From Gammaproteobacteria bacterium (GTDB taxonomy: Bacteria; Pseudomonadota; Gammaproteobacteria; Chromatiales; Chromatiaceae), in contig JADGBD010000075.1 of the NCBI GenBank assembly GCA_015231665.1, forward strand, positions 1 to 7,901: 7,901 nt of DNA. Direction: 5' to 3'. Both the position numbers and the translations under genes were made by a program. This document shows positions 1-6,914 of this stretch, one piece after another. The first letter of the stretch is position 1. Every line of letters begins with the position of its first letter. The notes under the pieces were generated by a model that was not told the DNA's origin, ran no database searches, and worked only from the letters and a program-made list of their open reading frames with translations.

Positions 1-48
1 CGCAACGAAAAATCGGGGAAATTTGAGCCGTTCTTCCCACCGGCGCAG

Positions 49-79
49 TAGGAGCCATCCTAAACCCGACAGGCTCCTA
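49..79. repeat. 8-bp perfect inverted repeat at the thiO 3' end
   Basis: TAGGAGCC (49-56) and GGCTCCTA (72-79) are perfect reverse complements separated by 15 bases, and the right arm contains the thiO stop codon. On the minus strand the hairpin would form just as thiO translation ends. No T-run follows it, so a classical intrinsic terminator is not supported. It may be an mRNA 3'-end structure or one copy of a dispersed intergenic palindrome. The remaining bases 1-48 show nothing I can name. Confidence 0.5.
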
Positions 80-1162
80 GTTCAGCACATAGTCTTCAGC
101 CGCCAGAATGGGCTCGCGGCCGAGCAGCAGGTCCGCTGCCAGTCGCGCCGAGGCCAGGCCCAGCACCACGCCGTTGCGGTAGTGGCCGGTGTTGATGTAG
201 AGCCCCTGCAGCTGCGGATGGGCGCTGATGGTGGGTATGCCTTCGGGCGAGCCCGGGCGCAGCCCGGCCCAGTGGTGCTCGATTGGCGCCTGGGCGAGGC
301 AGGGAAAGCGCGCCAGCGCGCGCTGCTGCAGTTCAGCGCGAGCCGTTGCGGTGGTGGACTTGTCAAAGCCGACCTCTTCCAGGGTACTGCCCATAAGTAC
401 CCGGCCGTCCTCGCGAGCGATGCAATAATGCCCATCAAACAGGCAGATACGTTGCAGGGTAGCAGGCTGGGCGCGAAACAGGATCATCTGCCCGCGCACC
501 GGCCGTATTGGCGGTTGCTGCAGCGCCGCGTCAATCAGCTGACCGGTCCAGGCGCCGGCGCAGAGTAACACCTGATCGGCGTGGAAGTCTGCTGTCGGGG
601 TCTTGACGCCGGTTACCCGATCGCCTTCCAGCAGCAGGGATTGCATCGGCGTCTGCTCGCGGATGTCCACCCCCAGGCGCGCAAGTTCGGCGCGCAGGGA
701 CTTGGCCATGCGCGGATTGCGTACCTGGGCGATAGTCTCCAGCCAGAGGGCCTGCTCGGGCGGATTGGCCAGGGCCGGTTCCAGCTGGCTGATTTCGTGC
801 TCTTCGATCAGGCGCAGCGGCCGCTCGAAGCGACGGGCCCAGTCCAGGGCCTGTTGTTGCTCCTCGGTATCCAGGATCAGCAGGCCATCGGGCTTCCATT
901 GCGGCGAGATGCCGGTGGACTCGGTCAGCTCGGCACAGAGCTGGGGATAGCGCGCCTGCCCCCAGCTGGCCAGGCGGGTCACTGCCGGGGCATAGCGCCA
1001 GGGATAGAGGGGTGAGAGGATGCCGCCGCCGGCCCAGGTGGATTCGCGGCCGGTCTGACCCCGCTCCAGCAGGGTCACCCGGGCGCCGGCAAGCCTGAGC
1101 TCGCGGGCGCTGAGCATGCCGAGGATACCGCCGCCGACCACCAGCACATCGGCCTGGCTCAT
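77..1162 (-). CDS. thiO: glycine oxidase ThiO (FAD-dependent)
   Basis: 361-residue flavoprotein of the DAO family. ThiO oxidises glycine to iminoacetate, which feeds the thiazole half of thiamine; it acts in the cytoplasm. The N-terminal Rossmann motif GGGILG is at residues 10-15, with acidic E33 at the end of the second strand for FAD ribose. The GLRPGSPEGIP segment carries R302, at the position of the substrate-carboxylate arginine of Bacillus ThiO, and Y246 is also present. The C-terminal GHYRNGVVLG segment (327-335) is the usual flavin-contacting end. The ATG at 1162 is chosen because AGGGG (1171-1175) lies 8 bases upstream; an in-frame TTG at 1186 would add 8 residues but has less support. 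It lies 37 bases behind the transpeptidase gene on the same strand and may share its transcript. No other thi gene is visible. Another DAO-family amine oxidase is possible but less likely. Confidence 0.88.
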   Translation of the reverse strand: MSQADVLVVGGGILGMLSARELRLAGARVTLLERGQTGRESTWAGGGILSPLYPWRYAPAVTRLASWGQARYPQLCAELTESTGISPQWKPDGLLILDTEEQQQALDWARRFERPLRLIEEHEISQLEPALANPPEQALWLETIAQVRNPRMAKSLRAELARLGVDIREQTPMQSLLLEGDRVTGVKTPTADFHADQVLLCAGAWTGQLIDAALQQPPIRPVRGQMILFRAQPATLQRICLFDGHYCIAREDGRVLMGSTLEEVGFDKSTTATARAELQQRALARFPCLAQAPIEHHWAGLRPGSPEGIPTISAHPQLQGLYINTGHYRNGVVLGLASARLAADLLLGREPILAAEDYVLN

Positions 1163-1199
1163 GAATTTATCCCCTGCGCTGGGCAATCCGTCATGCCGA

Positions 1200-1991
1200 T
1201 CAATGCCAGGCGAAGCTGTCGATGCCGCCGGCCCTGTAGCCGGCCTGGTTATTCCAGGCCGAGGCGGGGGCAGAGGAGGCCGGCTTGGCCTTGGGCAGCT
1301 GGGTATCCACCAGCACCTGGGTGCGGCCGAGTTCGACGAACTCGGTGTTCAGCCAGCGCGCATCTTCGGTGTACATGCGCACACAGCCGTGGCTGGCGTT
1401 GTAGCCGGGCACCGTGTCCGAGCCGTGAAAGGCGATGCCGCCGTTGAAGAAGACACAGTAGGGCATGGGCGCGCCACCGCCTTCCTTCTCTACCGGGAAC
1501 TGGCTGGACTTGCACTCCTCGCCCTCCTTGCGGAAGGTGACGTACTTGCCGGCGGGGGTGTGGCATTTTTCCTTGATGTCCGCGCACCACTCCTTGCCGG
1601 CGGACATCGGGCCCCATTTGAGCAGGAGGCCATCGGCGCTGTAGGCGCCCCAGGCCAGCTGTTTCTGATCCACCACCACAGTGCTGCGGCGGGGGGATTG
1701 AATCTCCGCCGGGAAGGGGGCTATGTCAATGATGCTGAGCTTGGCCAGGTCCTTGGGCACGGCGATGACCTTGCCCGGGCGCAGCTGGGTGTTGACCCGG
1801 TTCAGGCGCATCACCAGATCGCGCTGGGCGCTGTTGGGAAACAGCTTCTGCCAGCTGTCGCCCTTCTTGACCTTGACGCACTTGTAGCCTTCCTGCTTGC
1901 AGATGCTTTGACCATAGGCGGCGCTGGCCGCGGGTGTCAGCAACAGGGCCGCCAGGCCCAGGGAAAACATCATGGATAGCTGTTTCAACAT
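1200..1991 (-). CDS. secreted L,D-transpeptidase (YkuD domain) with LysM-like N-terminal region
   Basis: 263 residues. A signal peptide (charged K3, hydrophobic core to about residue 20, cleavage likely after ASA near 24) sends it to the periplasm. Residues about 39-80 look like a LysM peptidoglycan-binding repeat (KKGDSW at the start, LNRVNTQLRPGKVIAVP at the end). The catalytic YkuD domain occupies about 103-230, with H189 and the S-H-G-C-V-R signature at 200-205; C203 is the expected nucleophile. The family forms 3-3 cross-links or attaches proteins to peptidoglycan. The arrangement resembles the Legionella EnhA group; that is recall, not a search. Six further cysteines (31, 38, 136, 143, 160, 179) could make three disulfides. 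The tail after 232 is rich in Ala, Pro and Ser. The ATG at 1991 has GGAG (1998-2001 on the minus strand) 6 bases upstream. It sits between cysS and thiO on the same strand. Confidence 0.88.
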   Translation of the reverse strand: MLKQLSMMFSLGLAALLLTPAASAAYGQSICKQEGYKCVKVKKGDSWQKLFPNSAQRDLVMRLNRVNTQLRPGKVIAVPKDLAKLSIIDIAPFPAEIQSPRRSTVVVDQKQLAWGAYSADGLLLKWGPMSAGKEWCADIKEKCHTPAGKYVTFRKEGEECKSSQFPVEKEGGGAPMPYCVFFNGGIAFHGSDTVPGYNASHGCVRMYTEDARWLNTEFVELGRTQVLVDTQLPKAKPASSAPASAWNNQAGYRAGGIDSFAWH

Positions 1992-2001
1992 CGGAATCTC
2001 C

Positions 2002-2063
2002 GCAAAATCTTTTCAAACTCTAGCTACTAACGATCATGGGGCGAGCAGTTAGGCAAAATCTTT
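2002..2063. repeat. 11-base direct repeat upstream of the transpeptidase gene
   Basis: GCAAAATCTTT occurs at 2002-2012 and again at 2053-2063, starts 51 bases apart, close to five helical turns. The first copy directly adjoins the transpeptidase Shine-Dalgarno sequence. Seven bases beyond the second copy, TCACACT is repeated with a 9-base period (2070-2076, 2079-2085). Both could be regulator sites; no known binding consensus is matched. Confidence 0.4.
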
Positions 2064-2127
2064 GAATTTTCACACTGATCACACTAGCCAGAGGACCGGA
2101 GCTCAGGCCGCTCGGTTCCCTGGTCGC

Positions 2128-2159
2128 AAAAGGGCGGCGGATTATAGCCTGAATCCGTC
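2128..2159 (-). terminator. possible intrinsic terminator of cysS
   Basis: Read on the minus strand, CGACGGATT, an 8-base loop, and AATCCGCCG form a 9-bp stem with one A-C mismatch. Three more bases and then TTTT (2128-2131) follow. It starts 15 bases after the cysS stop codon, the right place for a terminator. The T-run is short and the stem imperfect, and the same bases hold a TATAAT box, so either reading may be the true one. Confidence 0.3.
2141..2146 (-). promoter_or_regulatory. candidate -10 box (TATAAT) for the transpeptidase and thiO
   Basis: A perfect TATAAT lies on the minus strand between the cysS stop and the transpeptidase start. Transcription from it would begin near 2134 and give a leader of about 140 bases. 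No good -35 hexamer lies 16-18 bases upstream (CTGGGC at 17) and there is no TG extension. It would need an activator or be weak. It overlaps the possible cysS terminator. Confidence 0.35.
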
Positions 2160-2173
2160 GTGGCCCAGCAGCC

Positions 2174-3571
<1,398 letters not shown>

Positions 3572-3603
3572 GGTGTCGGTAATCAATTTTTTAAGAGGCA
3601 GAG

Positions 3604-3621
3604 TAACCACTCAGGCGGTTA
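3604..3621. repeat. short inverted repeat in the cysS leader
   Basis: TAACC (3604-3608) pairs with GGTTA (3617-3621) around 8 bases. It lies three bases from the larger palindrome. Alone it would be weak; its interest is that it makes a tandem hairpin pair upstream of cysS. Confidence 0.35.
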
Positions 3622-3624
3622 AGC

Positions 3625-3648
3625 CCCTCTCCCCTCAAGGGGAGAGGG
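3625..3648. repeat. perfect 10-bp hairpin in the cysS-ppiA intergenic region
   Basis: CCCTCTCCCC (3625-3634) and GGGGAGAGGG (3639-3648) are perfect reverse complements around the 4-base loop TCAA. No T-run follows on either strand, so it is not a standard terminator. It falls between the proposed cysS promoter and the cysS start, so it would be in the cysS mRNA leader, and lies upstream of the proposed ppiA promoter. From memory, similar C/T-rich palindromes recur between genes in many gammaproteobacteria. Confidence 0.75.
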
Positions 3649-3670
3649 AGTATGCAGTTAAGAGGCGGAA

Positions 3671-3679
3671 ATCATAGCA
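3671..3679 (-). promoter_or_regulatory. candidate extended -10 promoter for cysS
   Basis: The minus strand reads TGCTATGAT, a TG-N extension directly before a good -10 hexamer (TATGAT). The -35 region is GC-rich and unlike the consensus, which extended -10 promoters tolerate. Transcription would begin near 3664 and leave a leader of about 93 bases containing both hairpins. Confidence 0.4.
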
Positions 3680-3715
3680 GCCGGCGGCCGCCAGTGCCCA
3701 GCGAGACATCCGATT

Positions 3716-3743
3716 TTGCCCCGCCGGCGCCAGCAAGTATGAT
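3716..3743 (+). promoter_or_regulatory. candidate sigma-70 promoter for ppiA
   Basis: TTGCCC (3716-3721) and TATGAT (3738-3743) are separated by 16 bases. Transcription would start near 3750, about 30 bases before the TTG start codon. This fits the short ppiA reading and argues against ATG starts further upstream. It diverges from the cysS promoter some 40 bases away. Confidence 0.45.
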
Positions 3744-3768
3744 GGCGGGCCAGATTATTGATACCCAG

Positions 3769-3773
3769 AGGAG
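3769..3773 (+). promoter_or_regulatory. Shine-Dalgarno that fixes the TTG start of ppiA
   Basis: AGGAG is followed by 7 bases and then TTG at 3781. No equally good site precedes the in-frame ATG codons upstream (3652, 3739, 3742), and translation from TTG opens directly into a signal peptide. Confidence 0.75.
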
Positions 3774-3780
3774 TCCGACC

Positions 3781-4356
3781 TTGAACCCGTTCCTGCATCG
3801 CTTGCTTGTCGTCAGTTGTCTCTGTCTCGGCCTCAGTTCCAGCCTGTTGGCGGCGCCGGTCAAGGTGCTGATGGAGACCAGCCTGGGTGAGATCACCCTG
3901 GAGTTGGATGCCGCCAAGGCCCCCAAGACCGTGGAAAACTTCCTCCGCTACGTCGATGAGGGCTTTTACAACGGCACCATTTTTCATCGGGTGATCTACG
4001 ACTTCATGATCCAGGGCGGCGGCTACACCCCGGACCTGACCAAGAAAAAGACCTATGGCCCCGTGCGCAACGAGGCCGACAACGGTTTGAAGAACGACAA
4101 GTACAGCGTCGCCATGGCGCGCACCTCGGACCCGCACTCGGCCACGGCCCAGTTCTTCATCAATCACAAGAACAACAAGTTCCTCAACTTCCGCAGCAAG
4201 GACAACAAAGGCTGGGGTTACACGGTATTCGGCAAGGTGGTTGCGGGCATGGATGTGGTCAACAAGATCGCCGAGCAGCCCACGGCCGCCCGCGATGCCG
4301 TGATGCAGGATGCCCCCAAGCAGGACATCATCATCAAATCCATCAAACGACTTTAA
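3781..4356 (+). CDS. ppiA: periplasmic peptidyl-prolyl cis-trans isomerase A (cyclophilin)
   Basis: 191-residue cyclophilin; E. coli PpiA has 190. It speeds cis-trans isomerisation of X-Pro bonds in exported proteins. Residues 1-25 form a signal peptide: positive H6-R7, then a hydrophobic run, with cleavage likely after LAA (23-25). The cyclophilin fold follows, with FHRVI at 68-72 (catalytic Arg70), MIQGG at 76-80, ARTSDPHSATAQFFIN at 113-128 and W145 in the ligand pocket. The TTG start is set by AGGAG 7 bases upstream and by the signal peptide; an ATG at 3652 would bury the signal behind 43 unrelated residues. It is the first of two cyclophilin genes in a row. A decayed palindromic element begins 4 bases after its stop codon and may terminate or protect the mRNA. 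Confidence 0.94.
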   Translation: MNPFLHRLLVVSCLCLGLSSSLLAAPVKVLMETSLGEITLELDAAKAPKTVENFLRYVDEGFYNGTIFHRVIYDFMIQGGGYTPDLTKKKTYGPVRNEADNGLKNDKYSVAMARTSDPHSATAQFFINHKNNKFLNFRSKDNKGWGYTVFGKVVAGMDVVNKIAEQPTAARDAVMQDAPKQDIIIKSIKRL

Positions 4357-4359
4357 ACA

Positions 4360-4457
4360 GGACGCAGAGCAGCGCAAAGACCGCAGAGCTAAAGGGGTGT
4401 GCATGAGAAAAAATCCATCCTCCGCGTGCTCTGAGCTTCTCAGCGATCTCTGCTTCC
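4360..4457 (-). repeat. palindromic intergenic element, copy B (diverged, inverted relative to copy A)
   Basis: This stretch begins GGACGCAGAG and ends CTCTGCTTCC. Its reverse complement aligns without gaps over the first 41 bases with copy A at 5135-5175, 34 of 41 identical by eye. Both copies span 98 bases. The central part also corresponds (GGATGGATTT here, GGATTGGATT in copy A), which sets the orientation as opposite. Its two arms pair less well than those of copy A, so it looks older or less constrained. It starts 4 bases past the ppiA stop. The strand given is relative to copy A as plus. Confidence 0.75.
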
Positions 4458-4588
4458 TAACGCTCATGGAGCGAGCAGCGACACCCCGGAACCTGAAACA
4501 TCTCTTGGCCGCTTCGGGACTCGTGAGTTGCCACGGATGTTTCACAGTAAGTTTACAATTGGTTCAGCATTCAACAGGTAAGTAACTC
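4458..4588 (+). other. ppiB upstream region without a recognised gene
   Basis: These 131 bases separate the repeat from the ppiB start. I see no convincing reading frame. TACAAT (4554-4559) could be a -10 box, but the nearest TTGCCA (4528-4533) is 20 bases away, too far for a normal promoter. AGGTAAG (4577-4583) before the ATG at 4589 is an acceptable weak ribosome binding site. Confidence 0.3.
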
Positions 4589-5092
4589 ATGACGCGCGTA
4601 CAACTGCACACCAGCAAAGGCCTGATCGGCATTGAACTGAATGAAGAAAAGGCCCCTGCCACCTGCGCCAACTTCATCAGCTATGTCGCGAAAGGCCATT
4701 ACGACAAGACCATTTTTCATCGTGTGATCAATAACTTCATGATCCAGGGTGGCGGCTTCATGGCCGACATGATGCAAAAGGCGACAGATGCACCGGTCAA
4801 GAACGAGGCCGACAACGGCCTGAAGAACCTCAGCGGCAGCATCGCCATGGCCCGCACCATGGACCCCCATTCGGCCACCGCGCAGTTCTTCATCAATGTC
4901 GCCGACAACGGCTTTCTCGATCATCCGGGCCAGGACGGCTGGGGCTACTGCGTCTTCGGCCAGGTGGTCGAGGGCATGGACGTGGTCAATCGCATCAAGG
5001 CGGTGGAAACCGGGCGCAAGGCCGGCCATACCGACGTGCCGGTCGAGCCCATCGAGATCCAAAAAGCCGAGATAGTCAGAGAGGCTGCTTAG
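4589..5092 (+). CDS. ppiB: cytoplasmic peptidyl-prolyl cis-trans isomerase B (cyclophilin)
   Basis: 167-residue single-domain cyclophilin without a signal peptide; E. coli PpiB has 164. It isomerises X-Pro bonds during folding in the cytoplasm. Visible motifs are FHRVI at 43-47 (catalytic Arg45), MIQGGGF at 51-57, MARTMDPHSATAQFFIN at 87-103 and GWGYCVFG at 117-124 with ligand-pocket W118. The NEADNGLKN stretch is shared exactly with the ppiA product, in line with common ancestry. ppiB next to lpxH is the order seen in E. coli. It is enclosed by two oppositely oriented copies of one palindromic element, and its stop lies 42 bases before copy A. Whether it has its own promoter or depends on read-through from ppiA is unclear. 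Confidence 0.95.
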   Translation: MTRVQLHTSKGLIGIELNEEKAPATCANFISYVAKGHYDKTIFHRVINNFMIQGGGFMADMMQKATDAPVKNEADNGLKNLSGSIAMARTMDPHSATAQFFINVADNGFLDHPGQDGWGYCVFGQVVEGMDVVNRIKAVETGRKAGHTDVPVEPIEIQKAEIVREAA

Positions 5093-5134
5093 TTCGGCGC
5101 CAGTAACAAGCTGAACCAAGTGGCACGGCTTTTG

Positions 5135-5232
5135 GGACGCAGAGGACGCAAAGAAGCGCAGAGCACGCAGAGGATTGGATTTAACTCTTTGTATCTCTGC
5201 GCTCTCCGCGCTCCTTTGCGTCCTCTGCGTCC
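5135..5232 (+). repeat. palindromic intergenic element, copy A (near-perfect long hairpin)
   Basis: The first 19 bases (5135-5153) pair perfectly with 5214-5232. After one mismatch, pairing continues with few mismatches to about 5172 and 5193, leaving a loop of about 20 bases. The arms are built from GACGCAGAG / GACGCAAAG-like units, so each arm is also internally repetitive. It lies between the ppiB stop and lpxH, where transcription through it would give a strong RNA hairpin. No flanking target-site duplication is evident. From memory, similar GACGCAGAG palindromes recur between genes in varied bacterial genomes. Confidence 0.85.
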
Positions 5233-5242
5233 TTGTCTTATG

Positions 5243-5255
5243 CCGGCTTCGCCGG
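5243..5255 (+). repeat. small GC-rich hairpin before lpxH
   Basis: CCGGC, loop TTC, GCCGG: a compact 5-bp stem ending 11 bases before the lpxH ATG. It occupies the place where a Shine-Dalgarno would be, and none is otherwise visible, so lpxH translation may be low or sensitive to structure. Confidence 0.4.
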
Positions 5256-5266
5256 GTTAGTTAGTG

Positions 5267-6004
5267 ATGACGGGCGAACTGCTGTTCATTTCTGACCTGC
5301 ACCTGAGTGCGGATCGGCCCCTGATCAGCCGGCACCTGTTTGATTTTCTCCGGGGGCCTGCCGCCGAGGCCGAGGCGCTGTATATCCTCGGCGACCTGTT
5401 CGACAGCTGGATTGGCGATGACGCCATCGATGCCTTCAGCGCGGAGGTGATTGCAGCCCTGGCGCGGCTGAGTGGTTCAGGGGTTGGCCTCTACATTCAG
5501 CACGGCAACCGCGATTTCCTCCTCGGCGAGGCCTTCTGTGAGCAAACCGGCGCCGTGCTGATCGGTGAGCAGACCTGTCTGCAGCTGGGCGAGCAGCGGG
5601 TGCTGCTGATGCACGGCGATCTGCTCTGCAGCGATGATCTGGACTACCAGCAGGCGCGGCAAATGCTGCGCGACCTCGGTTTTATTGCCGACTTCCTCAG
5701 CAAGCCCCTGGCGCAACGGCGTCTGCTAGCCGAGGAATACCGCCGCCGCAGTGGTGAGGCCATCTCGCGCAAGCCGGCGGCGATCATGGATGCCAATCCC
5801 CACAGCGTCAGCGCCTATCTGGCGCAACACCAGGCCCAGCTGCTGATTCACGGTCACACCCACAGGCCGGGGCGGCAGCCGCAGCGTCTGGTGCTTGGCG
5901 CCTGGGAGGAGGATGGGGCCTGCTGCCTGCGCTGGAAGGACGGCCAATTTGAGCTGTTCGACTATCCGGCCAATGGCCAGCAAATAACCCGGCAGACGCA
6001 ATGA
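5267..6004 (+). CDS. lpxH: UDP-2,3-diacylglucosamine pyrophosphatase LpxH
   Basis: 245-residue calcineurin-like metallophosphoesterase; E. coli LpxH has 240. It hydrolyses UDP-2,3-diacylglucosamine to lipid X and UMP, the fourth step of lipid A synthesis, at the inner face of the inner membrane. The metal ligands follow family order: D10 and H12 (DLHL), D43 (GDLFDSW), N81 (GNRD), H116 (HGD), H197 and H199 (GHTHRP). These match known Haemophilus LpxH ligands with a constant offset of two. The ATG at 5267 gives the family N-terminus; a GTG immediately before it is also in frame. No clear ribosome binding site is present. It follows ppiB as in E. coli, but the next gene is a dehydrogenase rather than purE, and its TGA overlaps that gene's ATG. 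Confidence 0.95.
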   Translation: MTGELLFISDLHLSADRPLISRHLFDFLRGPAAEAEALYILGDLFDSWIGDDAIDAFSAEVIAALARLSGSGVGLYIQHGNRDFLLGEAFCEQTGAVLIGEQTCLQLGEQRVLLMHGDLLCSDDLDYQQARQMLRDLGFIADFLSKPLAQRRLLAEEYRRRSGEAISRKPAAIMDANPHSVSAYLAQHQAQLLIHGHTHRPGRQPQRLVLGAWEEDGACCLRWKDGQFELFDYPANGQQITRQTQ

Positions 6005-6846
6005 TGCAACGCAGTATCCTCATCACCGGTTGCTCCAGCGGCATCGGCCTGTGCTGTGCCCTGGGCTTGCAGCAGCGCGGCTATCAGGTATTTGCCAGCA
6101 CCCGCCGCGCCGAGGATGTGGCGCATCTGCACAGCCTGGGGCTGACTGCCCTGCAGCTGGACCTGGCGGACAGCCAGAGCATTCAGCAGGCCTTTGCCCA
6201 GGTGCTGGAGCAAACCGACGGCCAGCTCTACGCCCTGTTCAACAACGGCGCCTACGGCCAACCGGGCGCTGTCGAGGACCTCAGCCGCGAGGTGCTGCGA
6301 GTGCAGCTGGAGACCAACCTGCTCGGCTGGCACGAGCTGACCTGCCTGGCCCTCAAGCCCATGCTGCGCCAGGGCGCTGGCCGCATCGTCCACAACAGCT
6401 CGGTGCTGGGGTTTGTCGCCATGCCTTATCGCGGCGCCTACAATTGCTCCAAATATGCACTGGAGGGCCTCACCGATACCCTGCGCCTGGAGCTCAAGGG
6501 CAGCGGGGTCCACGTCAGCCTGATCCAGCCCGGCCCCATCCTCAGCCGGTTTCGCCAGAATGCCTATGCCAGCTTCAAGGCCAACATAGACCCGAGCCAC
6601 AGCCGGCATCGCGCGCAATACGCGGCGATGGAGAGCCGCCTGAACAAGGAGGGTCCGGCCGCGCCCTTCACCCTGCCGCCGGAAGCGGTGCTCAAGCGCC
6701 TGATCCACGCCCTGGAGAGCTCCCGCCCCAAGGCACGCTACCCGGTGACCCTGCCGACCTACCTGTTCGCCCTGCTCAAGCGCCTGCTGCCCGACCGGGC
6801 GCTGGATCGGCTGCTGATCAAGGCATCGGGGGATGGCGCCAGGTGA
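6001..6846 (+). CDS. ybbO: short-chain dehydrogenase/reductase, YbbO-like
   Basis: 281-residue classical SDR, soluble by sequence. The cofactor motif TGCSSGIG is at 9-16; R35-R36 after the second strand favour NADP(H). NNGAYG (81-86) stands where most members have NNAG. The catalytic set is N106, S133 or S134, Y147 and K151 (YNCSK). It resembles E. coli YbbO throughout, including the LITGCSSGIG start, the SLIQPGPI segment and the C-terminal RYPVTLPTY...KRLLP region. YbbO is reported to reduce aldehydes; the substrate here is unknown. The ATG overlaps the lpxH stop as ATGA with no separate ribosome binding site, which suggests translational coupling; a second ATG follows at 6004. The link with lpxH hints at an envelope-lipid or lipid-aldehyde role, but that is inference. 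The symbol marks homology, not proven orthology. Confidence 0.87.
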   Translation: MMQRSILITGCSSGIGLCCALGLQQRGYQVFASTRRAEDVAHLHSLGLTALQLDLADSQSIQQAFAQVLEQTDGQLYALFNNGAYGQPGAVEDLSREVLRVQLETNLLGWHELTCLALKPMLRQGAGRIVHNSSVLGFVAMPYRGAYNCSKYALEGLTDTLRLELKGSGVHVSLIQPGPILSRFRQNAYASFKANIDPSHSRHRAQYAAMESRLNKEGPAAPFTLPPEAVLKRLIHALESSRPKARYPVTLPTYLFALLKRLLPDRALDRLLIKASGDGAR

Positions 6847-6902
6847 AGTGGCGGTGAAGCAATGCTGGCCGCTGGCCGCTAAATCACAATTCCTTATCCA
6901 GG

Positions 6903-6908
6903 TATAAA
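6903..6908 (+). promoter_or_regulatory. candidate -10 box upstream of sat
   Basis: TATAAA lies in an A/T-rich patch between the SDR gene and sat. A start about 7 bases downstream would give a sat leader of roughly 109 bases that begins with the first hairpin. No consensus -35 lies 16-18 bases upstream (TAAATC at 17), so this is weak or activator-dependent. Confidence 0.3.
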
Positions 6909-6914
6909 TTTTGT

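Larger units (their letters stand above)
3591..3666. repeat. 9-base direct repeat enclosing two hairpins in the cysS leader
   Basis: TTAAGAGGC occurs at 3591-3599 and 3658-3666. Between the copies lie 58 bases with two inverted repeats, at 3604-3621 and 3625-3648. Equal direct repeats around a palindromic insert resemble a target-site duplication left by a small non-autonomous element. There is no coding sequence inside and no wider terminal inverted repeat, so chance or local duplication remains possible. Confidence 0.4.

Noticed and set aside
1116..1979. A 287-codon plus-strand frame across the transpeptidase gene
   Set aside because: The minus-strand gene has a signal peptide, an intact catalytic motif and a ribosome binding site; the plus frame has none of these.
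2070..2085. CRP-like site upstream of the transpeptidase gene
   Set aside because: The TCACACT units are in direct, not inverted, arrangement with a 9-base period, which does not match TGTGA-N6-TCACA.
3625..3648. Hairpin between cysS and ppiA as a bidirectional terminator
   Set aside because: The genes diverge, so no transcript is expected to end here, and neither strand has a T-run after the stem.
3808..3819. Lipobox-like VVSC in the PpiA signal peptide
   Set aside because: The cysteine is residue 13, leaving a hydrophobic core of about five residues, too short for lipoprotein processing; the LAA site at 23-25 fits ordinary cleavage.
4310..4585. A 91-codon frame between ppiA and ppiB
   Set aside because: It begins inside ppiA and is made mostly of the palindromic repeat; there is no ribosome binding site or recognisable product.
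5121..5135. Sigma-54-like promoter (TGGCAC, 5 bases, TTGG) before lpxH
   Set aside because: The essential GC of the -12 element is absent (GG instead), and the site runs into the palindromic repeat.
4360..5232. The two palindromic elements as a CRISPR array or composite transposon
   Set aside because: There are only two copies, inverted and 677 bases apart, with no spacers, no transposase and no target duplication seen; the gene between them is housekeeping ppiB.
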